A DNA stretch of 64,000 bases. It comes from Palaemon carinicauda (Eukaryota; Arthropoda; Malacostraca; Decapoda; Palaemonidae). Below are positions 42,630 to 55,682 of this stretch, piece by piece. The position numbers and the translations under genes were made by a program. The notes beneath the pieces are model-generated. The model did no database searches. It saw only the letters and a list, made by a program, of their open reading frames with translations, and was not told where the DNA came from. Numbering within the stretch: position 1 is the stretch's first letter; each line of letters opens with the position of its first letter. Location of the stretch: NCBI RefSeq assembly GCF_036898095.1, contig NC_090739.1, forward strand, positions 69,285,674-69,349,673, given 5' to 3'.

Positions 42630-43015
42630 GGATGAGGACGGACGTGACGTCATTTAGCAATGGCGCCCGTCTGTTTACGTTTCGAGTACCAAAAGTAGCC
42701 ACGGACGAGATTAGCTGTGGAACGGCTCCCCAGCTATTCTCCGCCCCTACACAACGAAGTGTTAACTCTATGTGGGTGCAGATAGCTATGTGGCGCGTTA
42801 ATACATACGTCCCCTGTTGATATACGATGTCTTAAAGGGAAACCTTTAGGATACTCGCTCCAGAAGTTAGAATTCTGTGATAACCTGTGGTTAAATTCTC
42901 TGGGAATATCTAGTAGTTTATATACCCAAGGAAGCTACCCAAAAGGAACCTTCCATCAGGACGCCATGGCTATCTCACCCAAAAATAGATTTTTCGCTTC
43001 GCTCAAAATCCGTTT
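42630..43015 (-). repeat. Right ITR of DIRS element D
   Basis: Inverse of the left ITR without the palindrome; it ends with CATCAGGACGCCATGGCTAT and the right-specific CCCAAAAATAGATTTTTCGC to CCGTTT. Confidence 0.9.
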
Positions 43016-43097
43016 AGTAAGCGTCGGAGAGAAGATTAGCCTAGGGCTACGGGAGGTCTCAAACTACACCTAAGATGTATAAGACGCAGGGCAACTT

Positions 43098-43545
43098 TTT
43101 AGCCCTTCTATTAAGCCTGCCAATAAACCATTTCAAAAATACAAAACAAAAAGAGAGAGAAAAAAAAAGATAGAATAGTGTGCCCGAGTGTACCCTTAAG
43201 AAAGAGAACTCTAACCTAAGACAGTGGAAGACCATGGTACATAGGCTATGGCACTACCCAAGGCTAGAGAATAATGGTTTGACTTTGGAGTGCCCTTTTC
43301 CTATAGGAGCTGCTTACCATAGCTAAAAAGTCTCTTCTATGCTTACCAAAAGGAAAGTAGCCACTGAACACTTACAAGTGTAGTATTTAACCCCTTGAGC
43401 AGAGAATAATTGTTTGGTATTCTCAGTGTTTTCAGGAGTATAAGGACAGAGGAGAATATGTAAAGAATAGACCAGACTATTCAGTGTACGTGTAAACAAA
43501 GGAAAAATGAGCCATAACCAGAGAAATTGATCCAGATATATATCA
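43098..43545. repeat. Dispersed repeat R1, copy c (5' part missing)
   Basis: Contains the distal R1 blocks in order: AAGACAGTGGAAGACCATGG, GAGCTGCTTACCATAGCTA, GGAAAGTAGCCACTGAACA and GGACAGAGGAGAATATGT. The ACCCTAGTTGG block is absent. It lies about 80 bases beyond the right end of element D. Confidence 0.85.
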
Positions 43546-44024
43546 AAGGGAAGTCAAGTGCAAACAAAAGATATATCAGCAACAAATGTTTAAAAAAAAT
43601 GCTTATACTGTATATGTCGATCTTAAGTATTTCTGACGGAACCCTAAAAAACAAATGAATGTTAAAGAACCCTGTGTCAAATTTCTTAGAGAAGAAGGTT
43701 ATGAGCAAATCAGTTTAGAGCTATATTAATTGTTAACTAAAATTAAGGAAAATTATGGCAATAAACTCCTTATTGATCAGAAAAGTAAACCAAACTGCAA
43801 AGAGAGGTAGGTACTCAACTTAGACGAAGAAGAGGAAGCCATCATACGAAGAAAAACTTCAAAATAAGCTGATAAAGAGCGCACAACAAACAATACACTA
43901 GTAGCGTGAAGCTTCGAACAAAGGAATGAAGCACCAGAGACGTATGGGAGCACCGAAAGGTGATAGGATATGTAACGGGTCCTAGCTTATCCTTCTCCTT
44001 AGTGGATTAGACTGGGTAAAGTCT

Positions 44025-44222
44025 ATTGGGGGTGCAGATATCTATGGTTATCTTAGGATATGTCCCTGATTATACACGATATCTACGGATAGTCGTTCTG
44101 GGGTTGGAACCCCGTGATACTTGACGGTAATTCTCTTGTAATATCACTCGCAGAAATATTTTACAGTAGGAAGCAGCCGAAGGGAACTTCCATCAGGACG
44201 ACATGGCTCGAGCCCAAAAAAA
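44025..44222 (-). mobile_element. Solo DIRS family 2 left end G
   Basis: On the minus strand it starts with GGGCTCGAGCCATGTCGTCC and TGATGGAAGTTCCC, a left-type outer end, and continues through diverged ITR sequence (GGTGCAGATATCTATGG on the plus strand). No inner sequence or coding region follows. It is the only DIRS piece here in the sense orientation of the host gene. Confidence 0.75.
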
Positions 44223-44489
44223 GCAAAAAGCAAGGTACTTACAGTACATATCTTTTGCTAAGGATGCCATAAACAATAAAATAAAGAATGTTGCTTTGTT
44301 GTAGAGGGCAAAGATTAAGAAAGTTCATAACATTAACATTCAGCCTAACTCAATGACATTAAAATATATTCTTAAAGGGAAATTTATGAATATACCATGT
44401 GAACTATTGGAGTTCTAAAGACGAAGCAACTGAAAGAATTGAAAGATGTATACAAGTATCACAGATGATGATATCTATAAAACCATTTG

Positions 44490-45640
44490 AGGTAAAGTGA
44501 ATCCATCAAAGCACATGTTGCTTGGAATAGGATTGAAAAGTATGACTGGTTCCAGAAAGGTTCAAGAAATCATTAATCATTTTGGCCACTATATGCAGAA
44601 GTATATTAGACTTGAATTGCTGAGGAAATTATTTAGAGGAAAAATGTTCTTCCTGGTGGCTTACAACCAAACAAGGGACTAAATACAAATTCTGCATGAG
44701 GCACCCTACGATTAATTAATGTATCATGACACTCAAAGCATCCTGATCCAAACTGACTTTCCAGTTGCACCATCAACAACTGAAAAAGTATCGGTGCCAA
44801 GTACAAATTCATTATCAAATTCATTATCATTTTTTAAAAGAAAAAGCAAGAGAAGTATTGATATACCAAATAAAGAACTAAGACCAGTATGAAAATACTC
44901 ATGCTATCACAATTTTCATTTGCCATGATAATCAGTGTATTCAATACACAGTTATGGAAACTGGGAATATCAAAAGTACTATAATATCAGAATATAGTTG
45001 CTCACATGTTGAGCAGATACAATGATAGTGTATCATTTTAACATGACATCAGATACATCACCTAGACAAAATGTTGTTTGAGAAATAGGCACTGATGTCA
45101 TGATTATCCCCCTTCTTTAATCTATTTCAAGCTGAAAGTGGGGGTGGACCTTGGCCATTCAAGTGATAATACAAGGAGATATGTTCATATTACAGACTTA
45201 GCAAAACATCTTGGCCCTGTACTGTGTAAAGCATTACCAGAATCTGCTCTAATAGGCTGCGATTACACTGTTGCTTTCCTAGGGAAAGTGAAAGTGAATC
45301 TGAAAAGAAGCCTCTTTATCTTGAAAGCTTGGGAAAACTTGGAGAATATACTATATTTTCTAGTTGAAAAATAAGTTTGCTCAGTTTACGGTAAGGGAAC
45401 ATCAAAGTCTGTGAATGAAACGAGGATCAACATTTTCCAACACAAGTACAACCTAGCAAATCAAGAAAGTCCTTTGGAGAAAATTGAAGGAATTGATGCA
45501 GGCATGTTTCCCCCTTGCAAAAATGTATTGATGCATAAATTTGCTCATGGAAACATACCCATGTGAGGGATCTACTAAAAGATGTTTGCTCAACAGATCT
45601 TGACTAGAAAGAAGAAAATGGGTTATTCTAACCCGCAAGG
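44490..45640 (+). pseudogene. Degraded transposon-type gene with a GCDYT motif
   Basis: Several short frames in changing phases can be read in order: MLLGIGLKSMTGSRKVQEII near 44520, IGTDVMIIPLL near 45090, VDLGHSSDNTRRYVHITDLA and LGPVLCKALPESALIGCDYT near 45140-45270, then FPPCKNVLMHKFAHGN near 45510. These match, in order, a family of large uncharacterised repeat-associated proteins common in marine invertebrates, with a (H/L)xxTGCDxTxAFxGKGK block. I know no function for it. Stops and frameshifts are frequent; this is an old, dead copy. Confidence 0.6.
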
Positions 45641-46231
45641 CTTACTTTCAGACAGTTTCTAGTTGTGCTTTCTGAGACCATGAAACCTAACGATGTAAAT
45701 GAAGGAAAAGAGGATTATGACTGATGAATGTATTTTTTGATGTTGAGTTAGATAAAAATGAAAGTGATCATGGAGAGTAAGGTTACTAGAAACTAGTTTT
45801 ATAATTGTGGCATGCATTGATAAACCATATTTGGCAATATGGTTGCAGAGGTAAAAAACCCTGGCAGTATAATAAAACCCTCAACTAAACAGACCATATT
45901 GCTAACAATGTCAGAGGGAGTCTCAAAACAACTTCTGGTAAAGGGTTGCTATTACAATCTAAAAAAATTAAAAAGGAAAAATTACCTAATTTATCAGGAG
46001 CATTACATAATTCCCATAACAACACCCTAAAAGTTCTCTAGTAATAGTGATAGCTGTAAGCGAGATATGTCCAACTTTATTTTATTCATGGCAGCCGTTG
46101 AGGTTGACTTCTACACAAAAGTAGAAAGGTGGTATTCTACTATTAATTTGCATACTTTTAGGAAATTTTTTATGCATAATCAAAGGTGCCATTGGCTTTT
46201 AATAATACTTCATGAGTGCTAAACTCTCGAT

Positions 46232-46480
46232 TAGGTTCCTGAAAATTTTTTTAAAAATTTGGATTTTTCCAAAATAAATGGTGGCAACTTTTAAATACCT
46301 CTAGCTATCAGATTCTAGTTTAAACATCTGAAATATTCATAAAAAGAGCTTGTTCAATATATACTGTAATGATATATCATTTGACGTATATAAAGGTGTT
46401 TCATATAGCATTATATAATTGACATTGTAAAAGGTCAAAATTTGCATAAAAATGTTAAAATCACCATTTTATCTCAAGTA
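46232..46480 (-). repeat. Dispersed repeat R2, copy b
   Basis: Inverse of 5960-6200 at moderate identity (AATACCTCTAGCTATC, ATAAAAAGAGCT). It follows the decayed transposon-type gene by about 600 bases. Confidence 0.6.
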
Positions 46481-47014
46481 CAGTCCATATGACTTTATTT
46501 CGGAATCGGTACCCTTTTCTACAATGGAAACAATTGTCAAACCTTTCTAATCTAAAATTCTGATTACCAGCCTCTATCTAATGGGGGTAATACAAAAGTG
46601 GAACTGAAGGTTTCATAAATAAAGAACCCTAATGTAAAAGTAAGAAATCATAATGGATAGTAATCCATCCCCGGAAGACTGTTCTTTATGCTTTTTTCAA
46701 ACTGGTACCAATTGGTCAAGTGTAGAAAAGTGAATCTGTGAGTGGTGAATTCCCAGATAAGGAATTCTTGTAATATTTTTTTATAAAGATACACCAACTG
46801 ATCAAATACATGTAAGTAAGTTGAAAATTACTGGCTTCTCAATCTGCTATCACATACCATAAACTTTACCTTTGTTATTGGGTTTGAGATTATATATACT
46901 GTAGTCTATTTTTAGTCAACCATTTTTATGAAGTAAAATTTCTCAATTCATCTCTCAAAGTAAAAAATAAATAAAGATATCTAACATGACAAAAGAATAT
47001 TATTATAAACTAAC
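46481..47014. other. Intron, nothing recognised
   Basis: AT-rich start of the 42.7-kb intron of the SID-1-like gene (the gene runs right to left). No other feature seen. Confidence 0.5.
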
Positions 47015-47128
47015 CTCAGAGTCTGTAATGTGATAGCAAAATGCAGACAGAGCTAGAATCCACAAAACAAAAGACAATGCAAGACAGATCCATGCCCAGA
47101 CTGTTCCCCTTTCTTTGTATTGAATCCT
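47015..47128 (-). CDS. SID-1-like dsRNA channel, exon
   Basis: 114 nt, phase 0 at both ends. The minus strand reads TTTTTTCTTCAG before it and GTTAGT after it. It encodes RIQYKERGTVWAWICLAL, continuing into a hydrophobic membrane helix, and ends SAFCYHITDSE. This matches the SIDT segment after the YIIMK helix, where a short basic loop is followed by a transmembrane helix. It joins in frame to 47580-47336 upstream and to 4297-4184 downstream, across the giant intron. Confidence 0.88.
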
Positions 47129-47335
47129 CTGAAGAAAAAATGGTTAAAATAAGTATTTTATTGGAAAGATTTTAATATAAACAGAAACAATTTACAGTAT
47201 ATGCAGTCACACATGTTTGTTAAAAACATAATACTTATAATCCAAAGTACAAAAGTTTTCCAAAAAAAAAAGGATGCTTAAAGAAAAAAGCTTAAGAAAA
47301 ACTTATTTTTATTGTTCAAATATTGAAATACTAAC

Positions 47336-47580
47336 CTTTGTAATAACGTAGTTTCCAAAATAAAGTCCTAGGTTTGTCAGGCAGATAGATAAAATGTATC
47401 CATATACATTGGGGTCAGCAATAGCACCATAAAGGATGAGGCTAACATTTGCAACAATGCCCACGACTATTCGCAAAACGTGAAGTGGTGTAGAAGTAAG
47501 ATCTTCATTTCTTATGACTTGAGCTAATTTGTCACGCACTGGTTTCCATCCTTTCCATACTTGAAGCATCTTCATCGGAG
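47336..47580 (-). CDS. SID-1-like dsRNA channel, exon
   Basis: 245 nt. The acceptor is ATAATAG and the donor GTTAGT. The first two bases complete a codon begun in exon 50099-49860; the exon ends in phase 0. It encodes MKMLQVWKGWKPVRDKLAQV followed by two membrane helices, with VLRIVVGIVANVSLILYGA and DPNVYGYILSICLTNLGLYF, ending VITK. The order of a loop, an N-W/S-x-x-x-YG helix and an asparagine-leucine-x-x-YF helix is diagnostic of the SIDT family. It is the clearest exon of this gene in the window. Confidence 0.92.
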
Positions 47581-47858
47581 CTATTATGCAAAGAGTAAAA
47601 GTGTAAAAAGCATCCTAACATTTAAGAAGTTGTTGGGAAGCTCACTATCATATTAAGAGTATGTATGGGGGGGGGGGTGAAATTTGCCTTGCATTAACAA
47701 ATATTAAAATATTTCTTCAATAAGAATTCTATAAAAAAAATTACAACCAAGGGTGGTTGAAGGCTTAAGCTACTAAAATATATCATTATAATATTGATAA
47801 TACAAAAAATAACAAATAATTCAGGAGGAAACAATTACCCATTGCCAGTCTCTTTTTA

Positions 47859-48464
47859 TCATTATTATTACTTGTTAAGATACAACCCTAGTTGGAAAAG
47901 TGAGATTCTATAATCCCGAGGGCTCCAACAGGGAAAATAGCCCAGTGAGGAAAGAAATAAGGAAATAACAATAAGAGAATTAATTAACACTACAAATAAA
48001 ATATTTTAAGAACAGTAACAGCATTAGAATAAACCTTTCATATATAAACTATAAAAAATTTTAAGATAAAATAATGAGCCTGAGTGTACCCTCAAGCAAG
48101 AGAACTCTACCACAAGACATCGAAAGGCCATGGTACAGAGGCTATGGCACAGAGGCTATGGCACTAACCAAGACTAGAGAACAATGGTTTGATTTTGGAG
48201 TGTCATCCTAATAGAGCTGCTTACCATAGCTATAGTGTCTCTAATTCCCTTACCGTAAGGAAAGTAGCCACTGAACAATTACATTGCAGTAGTTAACACC
48301 TTGAGCAAAAAAAGAAAAAAATAATTGTTTGGTAATCTCGTGTTATCAGGTGTATGAGGATAGAGGAGACTATGTAAAGAATAGGCCTGACTGTTCGGTG
48401 TATGTGTAGGAAAAAAGGAAAATGAGTCGTAACCAGAGAGAAGGATCCAATGTAGTACTGTATA
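47859..48464. repeat. Dispersed repeat R1, copy d (most complete)
   Basis: Runs from an ATTATTATTACTT start through CAACCCTAGTTGGAAAAG, GGGCTCCAACAGGGAAAATA, GACATCGAAAGGCCATGG and GAGGATAGAGGAGACTATGT to ATCCAATGTAGTACTG, about 600 bases. A 16-base internal duplication (GGTACAGAGGCTATGG, then CACAGAGGCTATGG) is seen near 48130. It lies in a short intron of the SID-1-like gene. Confidence 0.88.
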
Positions 48465-49859
48465 GCCAGTCAAAAGACCCAATAACTATCTAGCAGTAGT
48501 AACTCATTAGGTGCCTTTTCTGCATCGACTAATAGTTTATATAACTACTTATAGATATACACATTAAGTTTCATCCAAAAAATTCCCTGCCCCTCACCCC
48601 TAGTGAATTCAGAGAGAATCATACTATCAGATGAATTGTTTCTACTTTACTTAAAATAAAGACTTCCCCCTTAATCACTCCAGATATCACAAAGGTACTG
48701 CACAGAAGACTGAAATCTCAATTGAATTGAATATGATTTCATTGGTACACTTATTTTGTTCATTTACAAACTATTCAGTGTCACAAATTTCTTATATTAC
48801 AATGCATCATTGCTCCATGCATTAATTACTTGATAATTAATCATTGATGCTAAACTCCAGTTATGCATATGGAGCTCAGAGATTTCACGATAAATGCATT
48901 CCTTGATAATCGAGTATTAAAAATGATTGAAATCTTAAATTATTTAAAAATCCCTGCTGTCAGTCTACTGTACCTAGTCTTGACAACCAAATCTGTATCT
49001 AGAACGAGCAACAACTTATGCTCTTAAAATACTATTGAATCATACAGTATAACTTCCTCCTATTTTACTTATAACTGGAGATTTTTTCTATTCCCATAAG
49101 CACACACTATGCCATTCTTTTGAATTTCTCTTGTAAATAGCGGGACTGTGGCTTCACTTAGTCTTTATGCTAATGCTCTTTGAAAATTCTAATCCCTTAA
49201 ATGAGTGTGATTTATTTAGTGATAGTGAACACTATTCAAGAGAGAGTTTTAATTAAGGGAGATTCTCCCTCCAAACAACAAACATTCCTCCTCCTCCTCT
49301 TGACCCCCACACACGCAAACCACAACTCTCCTCAAAGGTACAGTACAATTTCCTATTCCAATATTTTTATTTTCCCTATGAATTATCAATTTGTTTATTT
49401 TTGAGGTTAGGGGTTATAATTTTTTCATTAAATTCCATAAAACCCTATAAATATAAGTGAATGTGTATTTATGGATGTGTGGAACATGTCAAGTGTATTA
49501 CCCTTATTTCTTGTGGGAAAAAATGTTTTAGTTTACGCATATTTTGGTTTGTCAGCTCGCTCCAAGAATGAATTAAACTTGTGAATCAATAAATGAATTG
49601 TCAAATCTCAAATCATTCCACAGTCCCTGGTGCTGCCACTGCTAAATAACCTTCCTAAAGTACAAATTTACTGCTCAATAGTAACCTTAGAAATGCATTA
49701 AAAATAGAGACAAGATGAAAAAAGAGCCCCCAAAAATTAAATATGTTATATTAACACAACTGCCTTTCATAACAAGTGACTGGAAGGTTAATTCTTTAAA
49801 AGTAATATTTAAAGTACAATTTTTGTAAAACTACAAACAATTGAAAAATCATTACTTAC
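48465..49859. other. Intron, nothing recognised
   Basis: AT-rich intron of the SID-1-like gene between its exons at 47580 and 49860. No supportable coding region. Confidence 0.5.
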
Positions 49860-50099
49860 AGAATGACCATATGCCATAACGACTCATCAATAGAGTTGTG
49901 GTTGACAGCAGGAATAAATACATGAAGCTCATGCACAACCAAAACGTCAGTCTACTGACCCATTCGCGACCTTCTGCTAGCAATACCATTGTTCCTATTA
50001 GCCCCATGGTTGGGTAAACGTGATGAGTGACATCCCCGTGTCTAAGGCCCCAAACACAGATGACTGATGCTACAACCATCACATACATGAACATCATAT
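49860..50099 (-). CDS. SID-1-like dsRNA channel, exon
   Basis: 240 nt. The acceptor on the minus strand is TAAACAG and the donor GTAAGT. The first two bases (AT) complete an Asp codon with the last base of the preceding exon, giving RFDMMFMYVM across the join; this is the conserved QFD-x-x-FMY segment of SID-1 proteins, whose Asp belongs to the conserved His/Asp set. The rest encodes helices with VASVICVWGLRHGDVTHHVY and WVSRLTFWLCMSFMYLFLLS, ending RYGIWSF, which aligns with the MGRWKL region of human SIDT2. Confidence 0.9.
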
Positions 50100-51066
50100 C
50101 TGTTTATGAAAAGGATAAAATATTAAAATAAAAACTTCAAGTTTTAAAACTTTTAATTAAAGAGGGCTTCCTTTCTATAAAAGCTGCCAACCAGTTACAT
50201 TTTGTCTATATCATTCATTTTACAAAGTGCATAATTAGGTTATCCTGAAAAATCTTTTAAAAAATTCAACAGGATATTAGAATATAATGTTGATTGAAGT
50301 ACCACAACTTTGCCTTAGATTTTGTTGTGGTTCAAGGGATTGTATTTACCACAACTTTTTCTTCTTGTTTTTATCAAGATAACAAAAGGTTTCAAGATTC
50401 CTGTCATTATTCTGTATTTAATTTCCTTTTAAAATGCTCATTGACAGTCCTATCATCATTTTTTCTCAAATGAACAAATTCTTACCTTGAGAAAAAAGGC
50501 TGTCTACTTTCATAATAAAAAGGTTCAGCTTATGGGTTAGAAGATGGTGAGTGATCAGAAGATGTTTCAAATTCTCGAAGTTAGTAAAGTATTCTCACTT
50601 ACTCAAATTTTTTTTATTTTCAATAAACTGTTCAGCAATTCAGAGGGAGGAAGAGTAATAAAAGGACAATATACACAAAATCAGACTTTAAAAGTGTAGT
50701 GATTAAATTTAGCATTTCATCCTAATGCTAAAAATATTCATCAAACCCTTAAAAATTCTAAACTGGAGGAAACTACAAACCATTGAATAAAATAATAAAA
50801 TTTCCCTGTTTAAAAGAGGTTTGTGCACTAGAGGAAAATTTAATAGGTAACATTGCCATACTTTTTGAGTATTTAATACTATTTTTCATGTAATACTAAA
50901 TTGCAAATTAAATTTCCCTTTTCCTTTTTTTTCTCTTAGTAATCAATGATCTTTTAATTAATCAAAAGTTTCTTCAGTTTATTTAGCAATGACAAACTGT
51001 CTCATCTTTCAAACAAAATATGCACACAGAAAACAACACAATTCAACAGAAAACTGAAGGACTTAC
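50100..51066. other. Intron, nothing recognised
   Basis: AT-rich intron of the SID-1-like gene. Confidence 0.5.
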
Positions 51067-51184
51067 CAAACCGGATAGTGACACTATTTGGGCATGTGTG
51101 ATACAATGATGACATTAACCCCTGTATGATAAGACCATAACCCAAGGATATAAAGAGACCATAATGTCTACTCACACCAACATT
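51067..51184 (-). CDS. SID-1-like dsRNA channel, first exon in the window
   Basis: 118 nt, phase 0 at its start. The acceptor is TTTTTCAG and the donor GTAAGT. It encodes NVGVSRHYGLFISLGYGLII, then QGLMSSLYHTCPNSVTIRF. The YHxCPN block is the most characteristic SID-1/SIDT signature, with its conserved His. Exons for the extracellular N-terminal domain and the first helices must lie upstream, beyond 64000, since I find none between here and the window end. Confidence 0.9.
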
Positions 51185-52006
51185 CTGAAAAACATTGACT
51201 TAAGATTACAAATTTATAACTACTATAGCACTATATAAACCCCTATGTGAAATACCTTTAAAACTTGAAAAAATAAAGAAAAATATTCTTAAAATTATTT
51301 CATACAGACCTACCAACATAACCTAAGACTATTCGGTGCTTGTTAAAAATAAAAATGTCAACTAGTAACCTTGTGCATTTATCTATATATTCATGGATGA
51401 CCATAAATTAGCTACCTATCTTTTGGTAAAATGTTACAAGATAATAGTATAATTGGGAGGTGGGAATTCTATATTTTAAGCAAAAAGGTTTGTTTGGAAA
51501 AGTACTTTTACTTTCATTAGATCACAATTTTCACCAAAACCATGTCAATTATAATTATCTCTATAACTGCAACTTAAAAAGATTAATATCTTATTTGTCT
51601 GGTTACTTAACACACCATATTCATCGACAGGCATTTTCTATATAAACAAAAATTAGTAAATTAGCCCTAAGTCACCTCTGGCATCATATCAATTATGGTG
51701 ACAAGTTGTAGGGTAAAATATCAAAATATAATGGAGTGTTATAGTTGACCTCTGGCTGTCTTTGACCATAGTTAATTTTGCTATTATTTGCTTACTTTAT
51801 GGTCTACTATGATTCATTATACATCTAGCCGTAAAGTCTGTGTGCTATGCTTAGCTTGTGCAGCAGCAGGTCTGTGATGCCTATTGATGGCAATAATCAC
51901 AAAAGACTTGACATGAATAGTGTCCTTTTGAGTTCCATACCGAACCCTATATTCATAATATTTTGAAAGATTTGTGTTTCAACAATATTTCAGAACTTGA
52001 AATAGT

Positions 52007-52009
<3 letters not shown>
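51185..52009. other. Intron, nothing recognised
   Basis: AT-rich sequence on the 5' side of the SID-1-like exons. I looked for the expected NILSNIGY-type upstream exon on the minus strand and did not see it. Confidence 0.5.
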
Positions 52010-53036
<1,027 letters not shown>

Positions 53037-53240
53037 TCTGTCGTGCTACCGGCAAGACCTACTAATTCGCTGTTGCTAACTGGATTTGTTTTCACAACTA
53101 TTTGGTGAAGTACACTATTCTAGTTTTGAGCTTTCGCTGTGCAGGCTTTCTCTTCAAAAATCCTTGCATTCTTTTTTTGATTACGGATTATTTGTTGATA
53201 ACTTTGGATGGTTTTTGAATTCCCCTTTGACCAATTCAAA

Positions 53241-55682
53241 ATGGCTGACCCTTCTCAAGTCCCAAAATTTAGGAAGTGTAATGCTAGGGACTGTTCAAGG
53301 CGTCTTCCGAAGGCCTCTATCGACCCTCACACTGTTTGTTCCAATTGTCGGGATAAAACCTGTCAATTGGAAGATCAATGTGAGGAGTGCGTTGGGCTTT
53401 CGGAATTCGATTTTATCGAATTCCAAAAATATACACGTAGGCTAGAGAGAGATAGAGTTAGGAGAAGTTCCTCTCGATCTATTGACATTTCCTCTCCTCA
53501 TGCCCCACAACCTATTCCTTCCCCTGTAGTGGTTGCTCCTAACCCCCCTTCTGGCACTCAGGAACCTTCGATGGCTGATATGATGCGTGCCATCCAAGCT
53601 CTGGGTGAGAGAGTTGAGTCACTGGCTAGTGACCGTAATCAGCTCATGGCAGATGTCAAGGAGCTGAAGTGTAAAAGTGCAGTGGGAAGTGACAAAGTGA
53701 GTGATAGTGTTGTGGATAGTGTTGCGCTTGAGGGTTCGTCTGTTCGTGCCTGTCGTCCTCCTAGTCCGGGACCTCTTGCAAGCTCCTAAGTCCAGGGGAG
53801 AAGCAATGTCGTACGACAAATGGGTTCGAGAGGCTTTAATCAGCGAACAGACGTTCCCTCTGTGGTTTCGGGCGTATCTACTTAAGATCGCCCCCACCAC
53901 ACAAAGACGAGAGAGCCCATTTATTCCTCGTCTGCGGAAGAGGTTTCTCGCAAGAAACCATGGACCAAGGTCTCACGACCGTTGAAGCGCAAGTCGGTCC
54001 CTTCCGCGCAAGTCCAACGGCCCAGTTGTAGCCACTGGGTCAGTTCGGACTCGCTGCAGTCATCAGATGACTGCTCACCTCCTAAGAGAGGTAAAGCGGT
54101 ACCGCCTCAGACAGTTACACCGTCTGTCGCCGCACCTGCTCCTGCAGACCCTAAGTGGTCTTTGCTGCAGAGCATGCAGTCCCAATTAACGTCTCTGATG
54201 CAGGACTTGCGTGCGGAGAAGGTTGCTGCTGCACCAGCTAGTACAGCCTCTTGCCTACAACCAATCACACACTCGGTTGTGCGTCCTGTGGACGCTGAGG
54301 CGACCTTCTTCCGCACTCCAGTTGAGAGAGTTCCGCCACCCATGCGTTCCAGTGTGCCATGCCAGCCGCATGTTGACGTTCAGCGACGCACGGAGCCTTC
54401 CGTTGACGTTCGTGAGGTACAACAACCGTCAGAGTTGTTTTGTTTTGATGCGGTGCGTCAACCTCCGCAACCCAGTGTGGTTGCCACTGCTCACCCACAT
54501 CAGGCTAGACAGTCTGGAGTAGACGCTGTGCGTCCCCGCGCTGCTATGGTTGTTGCCAGCTCACAGACTGGGCAACAGTTCCAGGACGTTGCGTCCGGCT
54601 CAGTCACGCATGCACCCGTGCGACCGGACTCAGCTAACCAGCCGTTACCTACTCCATTGTCGCTTCCTCCTCAATACTCGGATGATGGTCTTTCTGATGA
54701 TGATGGTGCTGCACACGTAGATGAACCACATTCGGATCTTGACGAGCCTAAGTCTACGCAACCCTCTTTGGACTTTAGGAAGGTTTTAGCACTGTTCAAA
54801 GAGATGTTTCCGTACCAGTTTGTGTCTGTGGCTCCGCGCTCTCCTCCGTCAGAGTTTGTTTTGGGTATGCCGTCATCCTCGCCTGCCTTTACTAGACTCG
54901 TCCTCGCACGCTCGTCCAAGAGAGCTTTACGAGTGATAGGAGAATGGATGCAGTCCAAAAAGAGTCTAGGGAAGACAGCCTTTACGTTTCCCCCTGCTAG
55001 ACTCTCTTCTAGATCGAGCGTCTGGTATGCCACGGGAGAAGTTCTCGGCTTGGGAGTTCCTGCCTCTGCCCAGGGCGACTTCTCAAGTCTTGTAGACTCT
55101 CCCCGCCGGCTAGCCATGAGACGCTCAAAGATATGTTGGTCATCTTCGGACCTGGACCACCTTTTGAAAGGGATATTTAGAGCCTTCGAGGTCTTCAACT
55201 TTTTAGACTGGTGTCTGGGAGCTCTAAGCAGGAAGATCTCTCCGACAGAGAAGGAGACTTCATTGCTCATCATGTCCTGCATGGACAAGGCCGTACGTGA
55301 CGGATCTAATGAGCTTGCTGCATCTTTCGTGTCCGGAGTCCTCAAGAAGCGTGAGAACCTTTGCTCTTTCCTGTCAGCTGGAGTTACACCTTGCCAAAGA
55401 TCCGAACTTCTGTTTGCTCCTCTTTCCAAGTGCCTCTTTCCAGAGGACTTGATTAAGGAGATTGCTGCTTCTTTGATACAGAAGGACACTCATGATCTGG
55501 TTGCGTCCTCTGCTCGCAAAGCCACCCCTTTGCCTACCTTGTCAGCTAGACCAAGGATGGACACTCCAGCGTCCCGATTTATTCCGCCCTTTCGTGGCAG
55601 AGCCTCCACCAGAGGAGGTGCTCGTGCCGAAGGGAGACGTGGAAAGAAGAAAGGAACCAAGTCCTTTGAAGGCAAAGTCTGA
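53241..55682 (+). pseudogene. DIRS element B ORF1, gag-like protein (two stops)
   Basis: The ATG matches that of element A (MADPSQVPKFRKCNARDC), and the same Cys-rich module, Ser/Pro-rich middle and basic tail (GRRGKKKGTKSFEGKV) follow. A TAA at 53787-53789 stands where A has CAA, and a second TAA lies at 53883-53885. The frame is otherwise kept throughout, and 53982-55682 is open. An in-frame ATG exists upstream at 53208, but the region before 53241 is not conserved in A. Confidence 0.9.

Larger units (their letters stand above)
34128..43015 (+). mobile_element. DIRS-type element D (family 2), nearly intact
   Basis: An 8.89-kb element with long ITRs, a GC-rich leader of about 2 kb, ORF1 with one stop codon, an unbroken ORF2, an ORF3 with a one-base loss before its catalytic part, a shortened ICR and a right ITR. 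It is the best family 2 reference in the window. It is antisense to the SID-1-like gene. Confidence 0.92.

Noticed and set aside
10631..43015. LTR retrotransposons or endogenous retroviral copies
   Set aside because: Terminal repeats are inverted, there is no DDE integrase, protease or envelope, and each element carries a tyrosine recombinase.
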